A DNA stretch of 9,700 nt from an uncultured Bryobacterales bacterium (GTDB taxonomy: Bacteria; Acidobacteriota; Terriglobia; Bryobacterales; UBA6623): the NCBI GenBank assembly GCA_946887065.1, contig CAMPKL010000086.1, positions 1-9,700 of the forward strand. The letters are read 5' to 3'. Below the pieces are notes generated by a model. That model saw only the letters and a list, made by a program, of their open reading frames with translations, had not been told where the DNA came from and did not search any database. Within the stretch, counting starts at the first letter, position 1, and every line of letters starts with the position of its first letter. Below are positions 1 to 7,025 of the stretch, in pieces. A program made the translations under genes and the position numbers.

Positions 1-2430
1 CCACAGCTCGTTGCCCTCCAAGGCGGATTGGGCGCCAAAAAACACGTCATTCTCAAAGCCGATAACTTCGTCGATCGGGCTCAGAAATGTAGGCTGAATC
101 GTCTTGGTCCCAGCCGTCGTTCCGTTGCTCCGCCAAAGCTGGTGGCCACTCGCCGCGGGCGCGCTGATGAAAACATCGCCTCCCGCAGTGCCCGCGATGA
201 TCGTGGGACCCAACGCTCCCGGCTGCGCCAATTTCTTCAGCAGCGTTGTGCCGCCAGCCGTTCCCGTACTGCGCCAAAGCTCGGCGCCGTTCGGCCCGGT
301 TGAAATGAAGTAGAGTACGCCGTCCACGTTGGTGAAAGAACTCAGGGCGACTTCGGGCGAGGGAAATGGGTCAATCTCTTTCACTAGCACCGTACCCGCC
401 AAGGTCCCGTCGCTCTTCCACAACTCGTTGTGTTGAGCGAAGAACAGGTTTCCGTTGACGTCGGTAAACCATGACGGCGACTCGATCGTGTTGTTGAACA
501 AGATTTGCAGGATGTCCTGCGTCCCCTCGGGAGTGCCGTCGCTCCTCCAAAGGCTGTGCCCGCCGACGCCGTCGTCCGCGCGGAACAGCAGCGCGCCGCC
601 GGAACTGGTGAGCTCGTAATAGAAATCGTTGTTGTTGACGGGATAGATGTCCTTGACCAACACCGTGCCCGCTTCCGTGCCGTCGCTTTTCCAAATCGCA
701 CGGCCCGCAACGCCGTTGTCCGCGAGGAAGAAGAGGATGCCGTTGACGTCCACAAGCTGGCTCGGCTCGGAGCCGAGACCGGGCGCCGGATTGATGTCTT
801 TGACCATCACCGTGCCCGCTCCGGTGCCGTCGGTGCGCCATAGCTCGTAGCCATGCACTTCATCATTCGCCCGGAAATAGGCGAAGCCGCCGGATAACGT
901 CAAGTCAGTAGGCAGGGCCTCTTGGCTGGTATTGTTGTCGTGGATGTTCTTCACCATCACAGTTCCCTGGGTGGTGCCGTCGCTGCGCCAAAGCTCAAAT
1001 CCGTTGGTCTCGTCATTGCCGATGAACAGCATGTTGCCGTCCAACACCACGACATCGGCCGGCACGTACGGCGTGGAGCTTCCCGAGGCAATCTCTTTCA
1101 ACGGCTGCGTGCCGGTGGTTGAACCAGTGGTCCTCCACAGTTCTCCGCCGTCGTCGCCGTCGTTAACGAAGAAGAAAAGCCTAGTTCCTTTCAGGATCTG
1201 ATCGCTCAGGACAAAATGGGTAGGACTGCTGCCGGCTGGAGCGACGCCGATTTCCTTTACGCGAACCGTGCCGGCTTGAGTACCGTTGCTCTTCCATACT
1301 TCACGGCCTTTGTTGCCTGCTGCTGAAGAGAAATAGAGCGTGCCGCCGATGCCGGTCAGATCATCGGCGAGCCCATTCGTCGTATCGGCCGGCGCTTGCT
1401 GCCAGACCAAGACCGTGCCCGCTCCCGTGCCGTCGCTCTTCCACAACTCTCGCTCTCCCACGGCGAGAAAGAGCGTGCCGCCCACGACTCCGAGCCGGCG
1501 GTTGATATCGCCAGGGAGCGCCTTGACCAGAACCGTACCTACCGTAGTGCCGTCCGATTTCCACAGGTTCGGCCCGAAAAAAGGAGCAGTCGACGTGTTG
1601 GAACGAACGATATAGAGCGTTCCGCCGACCTCGGTGAACGATTTCGGGATCAGGCCGCTCACGACCTGCGTCGTGCCGCCGAAGGTCCCATCGCTTTTCC
1701 AAAGCCCGATGCCCGATCCGTCGTCCGCGCCAAAATAGGCTTCGCCTCCGAACTCGGCAATCGAGTCTTCGAAGGCATTGAAAATGGAATTTCCGGCGCC
1801 TGGGTTGATGTCCTTCACCAACATCGTGCCCGCTAGCGTGCCGTCGCTGGACCACAATTCACGTCCGTTAACGCCGTCGTTCGCGGCGAAGAATAGCGTT
1901 CCGCCGACGTCTACCAAACCTTGAACGCTGCTCGAAAACGGCCCCGGACGAATGTCTTCCACCAGCACCGTGCCGCTCTGAGTACCGTCCGACTTCCACA
2001 ATTCGTTGCCGTTGGTTTGGTCGAACGCGGAAAAGTACAACGTGCCGCCGGATACGGTGAAGCGCTCCGCGGAGGAGTCGCCGTTATCGTTGATGTGCCT
2101 GAGTAAAATCGTGCCTGCGGCAGTGCCGTCGCTCTTCCAGGGCTCGATGCCGTTAATGCCGTCATCAGCACCGAAATACAGAGCGCCGTCGAAGGTCGCG
2201 ACATCCGAGGTTATGCCATCGCCGGCGCCAGGATTGATGTCCTTGACGCGCACCGTTCCCGAAGATGTTCCGTCGCTCTTCCACAACTCGCGGCCAGCCG
2301 CTTCGTCGGAGGCCGCGAAGTAGAGCTTGCCGCCGCTGACCAACATCTTCTCGCCCAGGATGCCGGATTTAACGAGCACAGTCCCGGCATCGGTTCCATC
2401 TGTCTTCCACAGGCCATGCAAGTCAGGCGA
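1..2430 (-). repeat. Array of 17 ELWxSDGT protein repeats plus the start of an 18th
   Basis: The invariant Trp of the motif falls at residues 70, 112, 160, 207, 255, 306, 352, 392, 441, 494, 543, 593, 642, 690, 733, 781 and 828, and the 18th at residue 872 on the window edge. Spacing is 40-53 residues, mostly 46-50, which is about 145 bases per unit. On the plus strand this shows as recurring cgtgcc...gtgccgtcgctcttccac blocks. Most copies read W(K/R)SDGT. Degenerate ones are WKTDGT (first), WKSNGT (ninth) and WRTTGS (tenth). The units differ throughout at DNA level, so the array is old and not a recent slippage product. Confidence 0.9.
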
Positions 2431-2616
2431 CGAGGTCGCGAAGAAATACACCTTACCGCCGTGCTCGGTGAACCCAACCGGGTCCGCGCTGAACGTGGTC
2501 TCCGTTCCCAAATTGATATCTCTCAGCAGGGTCGCCGTCTGCGCTTGAGCCGCTGACGCCCCCAACAGGAGGCAGAGAACGACGCTAATGAATGGATAAC
2601 GAAAAAACTGCGGCAT
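1..2616 (-). CDS. Secreted ELWxxDGT-repeat protein, 3'-truncated by window edge
   Basis: The frame stays open from the ATG at 2616 to position 1 (872 codons), so the C-terminus is outside the window. Residues 1-25 form a signal peptide (MPQFFRYP, a hydrophobic core, then a likely cut at AQA|Q). The rest is a tandem array with the consensus GGxLYFxAdDgxxGxELWxSDGTxxGTvlVkDI. This is the ELWxxDGT repeat known from very large secreted or surface proteins of environmental bacteria, likely beta-rich and perhaps propeller-like. No enzyme motif is visible and the molecular role is unknown; adhesion or surface display is a guess. I chose 2616 because GGGAGA lies about 7 bases upstream and the signal peptide follows directly. 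An in-frame ATG at 2640 would add eight non-hydrophobic residues. The gene lies 375 bases downstream of the dehydrogenase cluster on the same strand, so it may have its own promoter. Any anchoring or sorting domain would be at the unseen C-terminus. Confidence 0.88.
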   Translation of the reverse strand, partial: MPQFFRYPFISVVLCLLLGASAAQAQTATLLRDINLGTETTFSADPVGFTEHGGKVYFFATSSPDLHGLWKTDGTDAGTVLVKSGILGEKMLVSGGKLYFAASDEAAGRELWKSDGTSSGTVRVKDINPGAGDGITSDVATFDGALYFGADDGINGIEPWKSDGTAAGTILLRHINDNGDSSAERFTVSGGTLYFSAFDQTNGNELWKSDGTQSGTVLVEDIRPGPFSSSVQGLVDVGGTLFFAANDGVNGRELWSSDGTLAGTMLVKDINPGAGNSIFNAFEDSIAEFGGEAYFGADDGSGIGLWKSDGTFGGTTQVVSGLIPKSFTEVGGTLYIVRSNTSTAPFFGPNLWKSDGTTVGTVLVKALPGDINRRLGVVGGTLFLAVGERELWKSDGTGAGTVLVWQQAPADTTNGLADDLTGIGGTLYFSSAAGNKGREVWKSNGTQAGTVRVKEIGVAPAGSSPTHFVLSDQILKGTRLFFFVNDGDDGGELWRTTGSTTGTQPLKEIASGSSTPYVPADVVVLDGNMLFIGNDETNGFELWRSDGTTQGTVMVKNIHDNNTSQEALPTDLTLSGGFAYFRANDEVHGYELWRTDGTGAGTVMVKDINPAPGLGSEPSQLVDVNGILFFLADNGVAGRAIWKSDGTEAGTVLVKDIYPVNNNDFYYELTSSGGALLFRADDGVGGHSLWRSDGTPEGTQDILQILFNNTIESPSWFTDVNGNLFFAQHNELWKSDGTLAGTVLVKEIDPFPSPEVALSSFTNVDGVLYFISTGPNGAELWRSTGTAGGTTLLKKLAQPGALGPTIIAGTAGGDVFISAPAASGHQLWRSNGTTAGTKTIQPTFLSPIDEVIGFENDVFFGAQSALEGNELW

Positions 2617-2618
2617 GA

Positions 2619-2628
2619 AATATCTCCC
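2619..2628 (-). promoter_or_regulatory. Ribosome binding site for the ELWxxDGT gene
   Basis: Reading leftward, the sequence before the start is GGTTGGGAGATATTTC then ATG (2616). GGGAGA is a fair Shine-Dalgarno core at about 7 bases spacing, and it decides the start in favour of 2616 over the in-frame ATG at 2640. Confidence 0.5.
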
Positions 2629-2665
2629 AACCTCGATCATCGGTCTGTAATGATCGCCACCTACG

Positions 2666-2682
2666 TTCGACAATCAGTCGAA
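2666..2682. repeat. Perfect inverted repeat TTCGAC-N5-GTCGAA, candidate operator
   Basis: The arms TTCGAC (2666-2671) and GTCGAA (2677-2682) are exact reverse complements around a 5-base spacer. The site ends 50 bases upstream of the repeat-protein start. The size and symmetry suit a dimeric regulator, but a 6-base arm can arise by chance, so the role is inferred only from placement. Confidence 0.3.
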
Positions 2683-2827
2683 ACGGTTACCTTACCCCAA
2701 TGCGAACGCAACAAGTTTAACCCTGCCAACTGTAGCAATTCATCCCAGCTCCAGTGCGGCTTGGACTCTAGAACGGCAACTCCAATATCGGGCTCGCACG
2801 ATCTCCAAAACGAATCGTTGGGGACCG

Positions 2828-2845
2828 CCCTGTGGAAGTACAGGG
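2828..2845. other. Small hairpin CCCTGT-N6-ACAGGG
   Basis: The arms at 2828-2833 and 2840-2845 pair perfectly over a 6-base loop. In the leftward direction the 3' side is not followed by a U-run, so a classical intrinsic terminator is not supported. It could be a weak terminator or an RNA-stabilising end. Confidence 0.3.
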
Positions 2846-2886
2846 GGCAATTCGATTTTGATTTGGCCTAGACGGACGAAACCGGC

Positions 2887-2908
2887 AGCGAGCGTTGAAC
2901 GCGTCGCT
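2887..2908. other. Nine-base-pair hairpin with one bulged base
   Basis: AGCGA-GCGT (2887-2895) pairs with ACGC-g-TCGCT (2899-2908) around a TGA loop, leaving one bulged base at 2903. It lies about 85 bases past the stop of the last dehydrogenase gene. A run of five T precedes it in the leftward transcript, so the U-run is on the wrong side for a standard terminator. It may still be the transcript end of the cluster or a structured leader of the repeat-protein mRNA. Confidence 0.35.
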
Positions 2909-2944
2909 AAAAATCGTGTCGCGGTCGGAAGGGCGGGCTACTCC

Positions 2945-2973
2945 ATCGTTGTATTTCCGGTCTAATATGTCAA
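2945..2973 (-). promoter_or_regulatory. Possible sigma-70-type promoter for the repeat-protein gene
   Basis: A perfect TTGACA hexamer lies at 2973-2968 (minus strand). At a 17-base spacer the matching -10 position reads AACGAT, only three of six matches to TATAAT. It would give a leader of more than 300 bases. The -35 is good and the -10 is poor, so this is tentative. Confidence 0.22.
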
Positions 2974-2991
2974 CATTCCGGGTGTAAATAA

Positions 2992-4941
2992 CTACGGCAC
3001 GGCCAGGGCCACTAATTCCGCCGGATGGCCTTCGCCGCCCACGGCCACGACGACATATTGGCGTCCGTTGTGCATGTAGGTCATGGGGATTCCGGTGGTG
3101 CCGGACGGTAATTCCATGCGGTGGAGAACCTCGCCGGTGGCTTTGTCGATGGCGCGAAAATAAGGATTGCCGGCGCCGTGATCGTTATTGAAAAGGCCTG
3201 CGCCGACGCCCGCGAACAGCAGCGTCTTAGTAACCATGAGGGTTGACCGCTCGGGATTTCCGACGCCGCTCAAGTCGACGACTTTCAAAGCGGGTTGGTT
3301 TTTAACGTAGTCGGCCGGCTCGTCGTTCGGGATCGCCCATAAATGATCGCCGGTGTTCAGGTCGATGGCGGTAATCTTGCCCCAGGGCGTTTTTGCCAAA
3401 GGTAAGCCTTGAGGGCCGAGGTTCCGGTTGCTCGTCGAACTGGTATAGCCGTAGGTGGCGACGTAGCTCATGTCGGAGCGCCCTGCCTCAGGCTTGTAGA
3501 GCGCCAGCGAGGTCATGCGATTGGCGGAAGCGATGTAGACGATGCCTGTCTCGGCATCGAGGGCGCCGCCGGGCCAATTGGCGCCGCCGCGGGTATTGGG
3601 CAGCATCAGCATGGCGATCTTGCCGCCCTCGTCCTGCACGATCGGCGGCGTAAAAAGCGGGCCCATTTGGTACTGAGCGGCGATTGCCAGGGCCTCTTGC
3701 TTAAGTTCAGGAGTTAGGTCGATTAGAGAATCTTCCGACGTGCCCTGCATCTCGAACGGCGCGGGTTTCGTCGGGAAGGGCTGCGTCGGGGAGAGCTTCT
3801 CTCCGGGCACTTTGCTTTGCTCGACGGGACGCTCTTCAATGGGCCAAATCGGTTCGCCGGTGACGCGGTCGAAGACGAACAAGAAGCCTTGTTTGGTCGG
3901 CTGGGCGACGATCTTGCGCTCGCGGCCGTCGACGGTCACATCGGCCAGGATGGGGGGCGAGGGCAGATCGAAATCCCAGACGTCGTGGTGCACGGTCTGG
4001 TAGTGCCAAACGCGCTTGCCGGTCTTGGCGTTCAAGCAAAGAAGGCTGTCGCCGAATAGGTTGTCGCCCGGTCTGTGTCCTCCATAGAAATCGCCCGTCG
4101 GCATCTCCAAGGGAATGTAGACGTAGCCGAGTTCCTCATCACCGCTGAGAGGGGCCCACGCAGAGAGGTTGCCGGTGTATGCGGCGGAGCCGTCCTCCCA
4201 GGTGTCGTAGCCGAACTCGCCCGGTTTGGGAACGGTATGGAAGGTCCACAACAGTTTACCCGTGCGGACGTCGAAGCCGCGAATATATCCGGGGACGTTC
4301 GTTTTAGTCGCCGGCGCCGTGCCCGCTTGCAGCGCCGCGCCCATGATGACCACGTCGTTGATGACGATTGCCGGTGAACTGGAACCGATTTGACCAGGGG
4401 GAACTTCTTCGCGGTCGAGGCCTTTGGTGAGATCGATGATGCCGGCGTTGCCGAAGTCCTCGATTAAGCGGCCGTCCTTTGCGTTCAAGGCGATCAGATG
4501 ATAGCCCGGCGAAATCATGAGGATCCTTTCGTCCGTGCCGTCGGTCCAATAGGTGAGGCCGCGGTTCTGCGGACGGACGCCGCGGTCGCCCCGCTCGCCC
4601 TCGTCAAAGCGGTACATCCACAGCGTCTCGCCAGTGGCTGCATCGATTGCGACTGCGTCTCGCCGCGATCCCGCGGTTACGTAGAGCTTGCCGCCTATCA
4701 TGAGCGGCGTCGCTTCCCAGTTGTAGTCGGGGCGCGGACCGAAGTTGTCCGCCTTCCAGCGCCAGACGATCCCTAACTCGGCGGCGTTCTCGGCATTGAT
4801 CTGATCGAGCGGGGAATATTTAGTGCTGCCGGCGTCGCCGCCATAGAAGCGCCATTCGCCGTTGGTTGTGCCGCGTTGCGCCATCGTCGCGGGCGCGGCA
4901 ATCAAGAACAGGACCGATAAGAGCAAACCAAAGCGACGCAT
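2992..4941 (-). CDS. Soluble PQQ-dependent dehydrogenase (Gcd-type quinoprotein), copy 1
   Basis: A 649-aa beta-propeller quinoprotein predicted to oxidise a sugar or alcohol in the periplasm, using PQQ and passing electrons to an external acceptor. The signal peptide spans residues 1-21 (cut near TMA|Q). The N-terminal hallmark WRFYGG...YSPLDQI starts near residue 30, and W-motif blades such as AIDAATGETLW follow. H318-H319-D320-V-W-D323 matches the HHDLWD motif of E. coli membrane glucose dehydrogenase, with D323 at the place of the catalytic Asp. K350, 27 residues on, matches the PQQ-contacting Lys (alignment from memory). SPTQPF at 384-389 is another family signature. The five N-terminal membrane helices of E. 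coli Gcd are absent, as are CxxCH and a vicinal Cys pair. An in-frame TAA 9 bases before the ATG fixes the start. It is the last gene of the three-copy cluster, 43 bases after copy 2. Substrate unknown. Confidence 0.88.
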   Translation of the reverse strand: MRRFGLLLSVLFLIAAPATMAQRGTTNGEWRFYGGDAGSTKYSPLDQINAENAAELGIVWRWKADNFGPRPDYNWEATPLMIGGKLYVTAGSRRDAVAIDAATGETLWMYRFDEGERGDRGVRPQNRGLTYWTDGTDERILMISPGYHLIALNAKDGRLIEDFGNAGIIDLTKGLDREEVPPGQIGSSSPAIVINDVVIMGAALQAGTAPATKTNVPGYIRGFDVRTGKLLWTFHTVPKPGEFGYDTWEDGSAAYTGNLSAWAPLSGDEELGYVYIPLEMPTGDFYGGHRPGDNLFGDSLLCLNAKTGKRVWHYQTVHHDVWDFDLPSPPILADVTVDGRERKIVAQPTKQGFLFVFDRVTGEPIWPIEERPVEQSKVPGEKLSPTQPFPTKPAPFEMQGTSEDSLIDLTPELKQEALAIAAQYQMGPLFTPPIVQDEGGKIAMLMLPNTRGGANWPGGALDAETGIVYIASANRMTSLALYKPEAGRSDMSYVATYGYTSSTSNRNLGPQGLPLAKTPWGKITAIDLNTGDHLWAIPNDEPADYVKNQPALKVVDLSGVGNPERSTLMVTKTLLFAGVGAGLFNNDHGAGNPYFRAIDKATGEVLHRMELPSGTTGIPMTYMHNGRQYVVVAVGGEGHPAELVALAVP

Positions 4942-4949
4942 AGGGGGTT

Positions 4950-4955
4950 AATGTA
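4950..4955 (-). promoter_or_regulatory. TACATT element 8 bases before the ATG of dehydrogenase copy 1
   Basis: The minus strand reads GCTACATTAACCCCCT then ATG (4941). TACATT matches four of six -10 positions and fits the TANNNT form known for leaderless promoters. No Shine-Dalgarno sequence is present; the bases next to the start are CCCCCT. The same element precedes copy 2. No clear -35 is visible. Confidence 0.35.
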
Positions 4956-4984
4956 GCATCCCGCCGCCTTGGCTTCCTACCGCG

Positions 4985-6964
4985 CTAGGGGACGGCCAAC
5001 GCGATCAATTCCGCGTTGTGTTCCGGGCTGCCGACCGCCACGACGATGTATTGCCGCCCGTTGACCATGTAGGTCATTGGGATACTTGTGGTTCCTGCCG
5101 GCAGTTCCATCTCGTGAATGAGTTCGCCGGTGGCCTTGTTCATAACGCGGAACATCGGGCTGCCGCCATAAGGTCCGGCGTTGAACATGCCGCCTCCCAC
5201 TCCTCCGAACAGCAATGTCTTGGTCACCATTAGGGTCGCTTGATCGGGATTGCCAACCCGGCTCAGATCGACGCCCTTGAGCGCGGGATGATTCTTGATG
5301 AAGTCCGGCGCATCGCCGTTGGGAACCCACCACAGATGGTCTCCCGTGTTGAGATCGATGGCGGTAATGCGTCCCCAGGGCGGCCTGAGCAAGGGCAGCC
5401 CCTGCGGCCCGCTATTGGTTCGACCGAAGCGCACTGCCCCCCCATCGTCAGCGCCCGGCGCTCTTCTGCGACCGCCGCCGCCCCCTAGGTAGGCCATGTC
5501 CGAACGCTCCGGCTCGGGCTGGGTCAGTCCCGTGAGACTTTCGCGGTTTGTCGAAGCGATATAGATGATGCCGGTTTCCGGGTCGAGAGCGCCGCCCTCC
5601 CAGTTGGCCGCACCCTGCGAATTCGGCACCACGATCGTGCCGAGTTTGCCCCCGGAGTCGCGCACGATCGGCGGAGTAAACAGCGCTCCTTGCTTGTACT
5701 GGCGGGCGATCTTGATCGCTTCGGCTTTCAATTCCGGCGTGAGGTCAAACAGATTTTCTTCCATCGACCCTTGCATCTCAAACGGAGCCGGCTTGGTGGG
5801 GAAGGGTTGTGTCGGGGAGGTCTTCTCTCCCGGTACGTCCGACTGCGGCACGGCCCGCTCTTCGATCGGCCATATCGGCTCGCCCGTCACCCGATCGAAA
5901 ACGTATAGGTAACCTTGCTTACTGGGCTGCGCGACGATCTTGCGGGGCCTCCCGTCGACAGTGACGTCTGCCAGAATCGGCGGCGATCCGAAATCGTAGT
6001 CCCAGACATCGTGGTGAACAGCCTGGAAGTGCCATACCCGCTTGCCTGTTTTCACGTCCAGACAAAGAACACTGTCGGAGAACAGGTTGTCGCCGTGCCG
6101 ATGTCCACCGTAGTAATCGCCTGTAGGCATCTCTACTGGGATGTAGACGTAGCCCAACTCTTCGTCGCCGCTGAGCGGCGCCCAAGCGCCGACATTACCG
6201 GTATATTCCCAGGAGTTGTTTTCCCAGGTCTCGTTACCGAACTCGCCCGGATGGGGGATGGTGCGGAACGTCCAAAGCTTTTTGCCGGTGCGCACGTCGA
6301 AGCCTCGGATGTAACCAGGCACGTTGGTCTTGCTGTCGGGCGCGCCGCCGCCCTGCAAAGCCGCGCCCATCACGACCACATCGTTGATGACGATCGCTGG
6401 GGAGCTGGAGCCGATCCGGCCGGGCTCCACCACGTCGCGATCGAGGCCCAGAGTTAGATCGACGATGCCGCCTTCGCCGAAGTCCTCAACCAACCGTCCG
6501 GTTTTGGCGTCGAGCGCGATCAGTTGATAGCCAAGCGAGATCACCAGGATGCGTTCCACTTGGCCGTCGGTCCAATAGGCGAGCCCGCGGTTGTTACCGC
6601 GCGGGGCGCGGTCGCCGCGCACGCCTTCATCCAAGCGAAACATCCAGAGCGTCTCGCCCGTCGCCGCGTCGATGGCGACAGCGTCGCGGCGTGTACCGGC
6701 GGTCGTGTAGAGGACGCCGTTGGCCATTAGGGGGGTCGCCTGCCAGTTGTTGTCGGGCCGCGGGCCGAAGTTATCGGCCTTCCAGCGCCAGACGATCTCC
6801 AATTCCGCTACGTTTTCCGCATTGATCTGGTCCAGCGGGGAGTATTTGGTGGTTCCGGGTCCGCCGCCATAGAAACGCCATTCGCCGTTCTTGGCGCCTT
6901 GTTGCGCCGTCAAGGGCGCAGTCAAGAGAATGAGGCTCAATAACAGAAGACGTAGTCGGTGCAT
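4985..6964 (-). CDS. Soluble PQQ-dependent dehydrogenase (Gcd-type quinoprotein), copy 2
   Basis: A 659-aa paralogue of the neighbours and the middle gene of the tandem set. The signal peptide spans residues 1-20 (MHRLRLLLL core, cut near LTA|Q). Family landmarks are WRFYGG near residue 30, GSSSPAIV, GYVYIP, H317-H318-D319-V-W-D322 with the equivalent Lys at 349, SPTQPF, and the late ANWEGGALDPETG segment. It should be a periplasmic PQQ enzyme like copy 1. It has no haem motif and no membrane helix beyond the signal. A Gly/Arg-rich low-complexity stretch at residues 494-518 (five Gly, then RRR) replaces a shorter Tyr/Ser-rich loop of copy 1. In-frame TAA 9 bases before the ATG at 6964 fixes the start, and no Shine-Dalgarno sequence is seen. 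It lies 61 bases after copy 3 and 43 before copy 1. Substrate specificity cannot be read from the sequence. Confidence 0.88.
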   Translation of the reverse strand: MHRLRLLLLSLILLTAPLTAQQGAKNGEWRFYGGGPGTTKYSPLDQINAENVAELEIVWRWKADNFGPRPDNNWQATPLMANGVLYTTAGTRRDAVAIDAATGETLWMFRLDEGVRGDRAPRGNNRGLAYWTDGQVERILVISLGYQLIALDAKTGRLVEDFGEGGIVDLTLGLDRDVVEPGRIGSSSPAIVINDVVVMGAALQGGGAPDSKTNVPGYIRGFDVRTGKKLWTFRTIPHPGEFGNETWENNSWEYTGNVGAWAPLSGDEELGYVYIPVEMPTGDYYGGHRHGDNLFSDSVLCLDVKTGKRVWHFQAVHHDVWDYDFGSPPILADVTVDGRPRKIVAQPSKQGYLYVFDRVTGEPIWPIEERAVPQSDVPGEKTSPTQPFPTKPAPFEMQGSMEENLFDLTPELKAEAIKIARQYKQGALFTPPIVRDSGGKLGTIVVPNSQGAANWEGGALDPETGIIYIASTNRESLTGLTQPEPERSDMAYLGGGGGRRRAPGADDGGAVRFGRTNSGPQGLPLLRPPWGRITAIDLNTGDHLWWVPNGDAPDFIKNHPALKGVDLSRVGNPDQATLMVTKTLLFGGVGGGMFNAGPYGGSPMFRVMNKATGELIHEMELPAGTTSIPMTYMVNGRQYIVVAVGSPEHNAELIALAVP

Positions 6965-6973
6965 GGCGCGTTA

Positions 6974-6979
6974 AATGTA
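6974..6979 (-). promoter_or_regulatory. TACATT element 9 bases before the ATG of dehydrogenase copy 2
   Basis: The minus strand reads GGTACATTTAACGCGCC then ATG (6964), closely matching the element before copy 1 (GxTACATT(T)AAC, with TAA at the same distance from ATG). No ribosome site is visible. It may be the -10 of a leaderless internal promoter, or simply a remnant of the duplication. Confidence 0.35.
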
Positions 6980-7025
6980 CCACTCCGCGAACCGGCGCGA
7001 CGTCGAGCCCGTGGTTTTTCGAACG

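Larger units (their letters stand above)
2617..2991. other. Intergenic gap between the quinoprotein cluster and the repeat-protein gene
   Basis: This 375-base stretch has no convincing gene. A 73-codon plus-strand frame (2650-2871) has no ribosome site and no recognisable protein features. The region is visibly less GC-rich than the flanking genes. It holds a TTGACA hexamer near the upstream end, two hairpins and one short perfect inverted repeat, listed separately. It is the natural place for transcription to end after the dehydrogenases and to start for the repeat protein. Confidence 0.6.

Noticed and set aside
1..2430. Regular ~145-base repeats as a CRISPR array or DNA satellite
   Set aside because: The period is a protein repeat in one continuous open frame. 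The units diverge throughout and there are no identical short repeats with unique spacers.
2617..2640. Alternative in-frame ATG at 2640 for the repeat-protein gene
   Set aside because: The GGGAGA ribosome site lies between the two ATGs, and the added residues (MIEVGRYF) do not improve the signal peptide.
2650..2871. 73-codon plus-strand frame in the intergenic gap
   Set aside because: It has no ribosome site, no hydrophobic or motif content, and an odd composition. It overlaps the predicted hairpin and upstream elements of the minus-strand gene.
5915..6457. 180-codon plus-strand frame antisense to dehydrogenase copy 2
   Set aside because: It lies wholly opposite a strongly conserved coding region, and its product looks like a GC-rich antisense shadow. 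The frame of similar length opposite copy 3 (7668-8210) is rejected for the same reason.
6998..7005. Palindrome CGACGTCG between dehydrogenase copies 2 and 3
   Set aside because: An 8-base palindrome is easily expected by chance in GC-rich DNA. It has no loop or U-run and no counterpart in the other intergenic gap.
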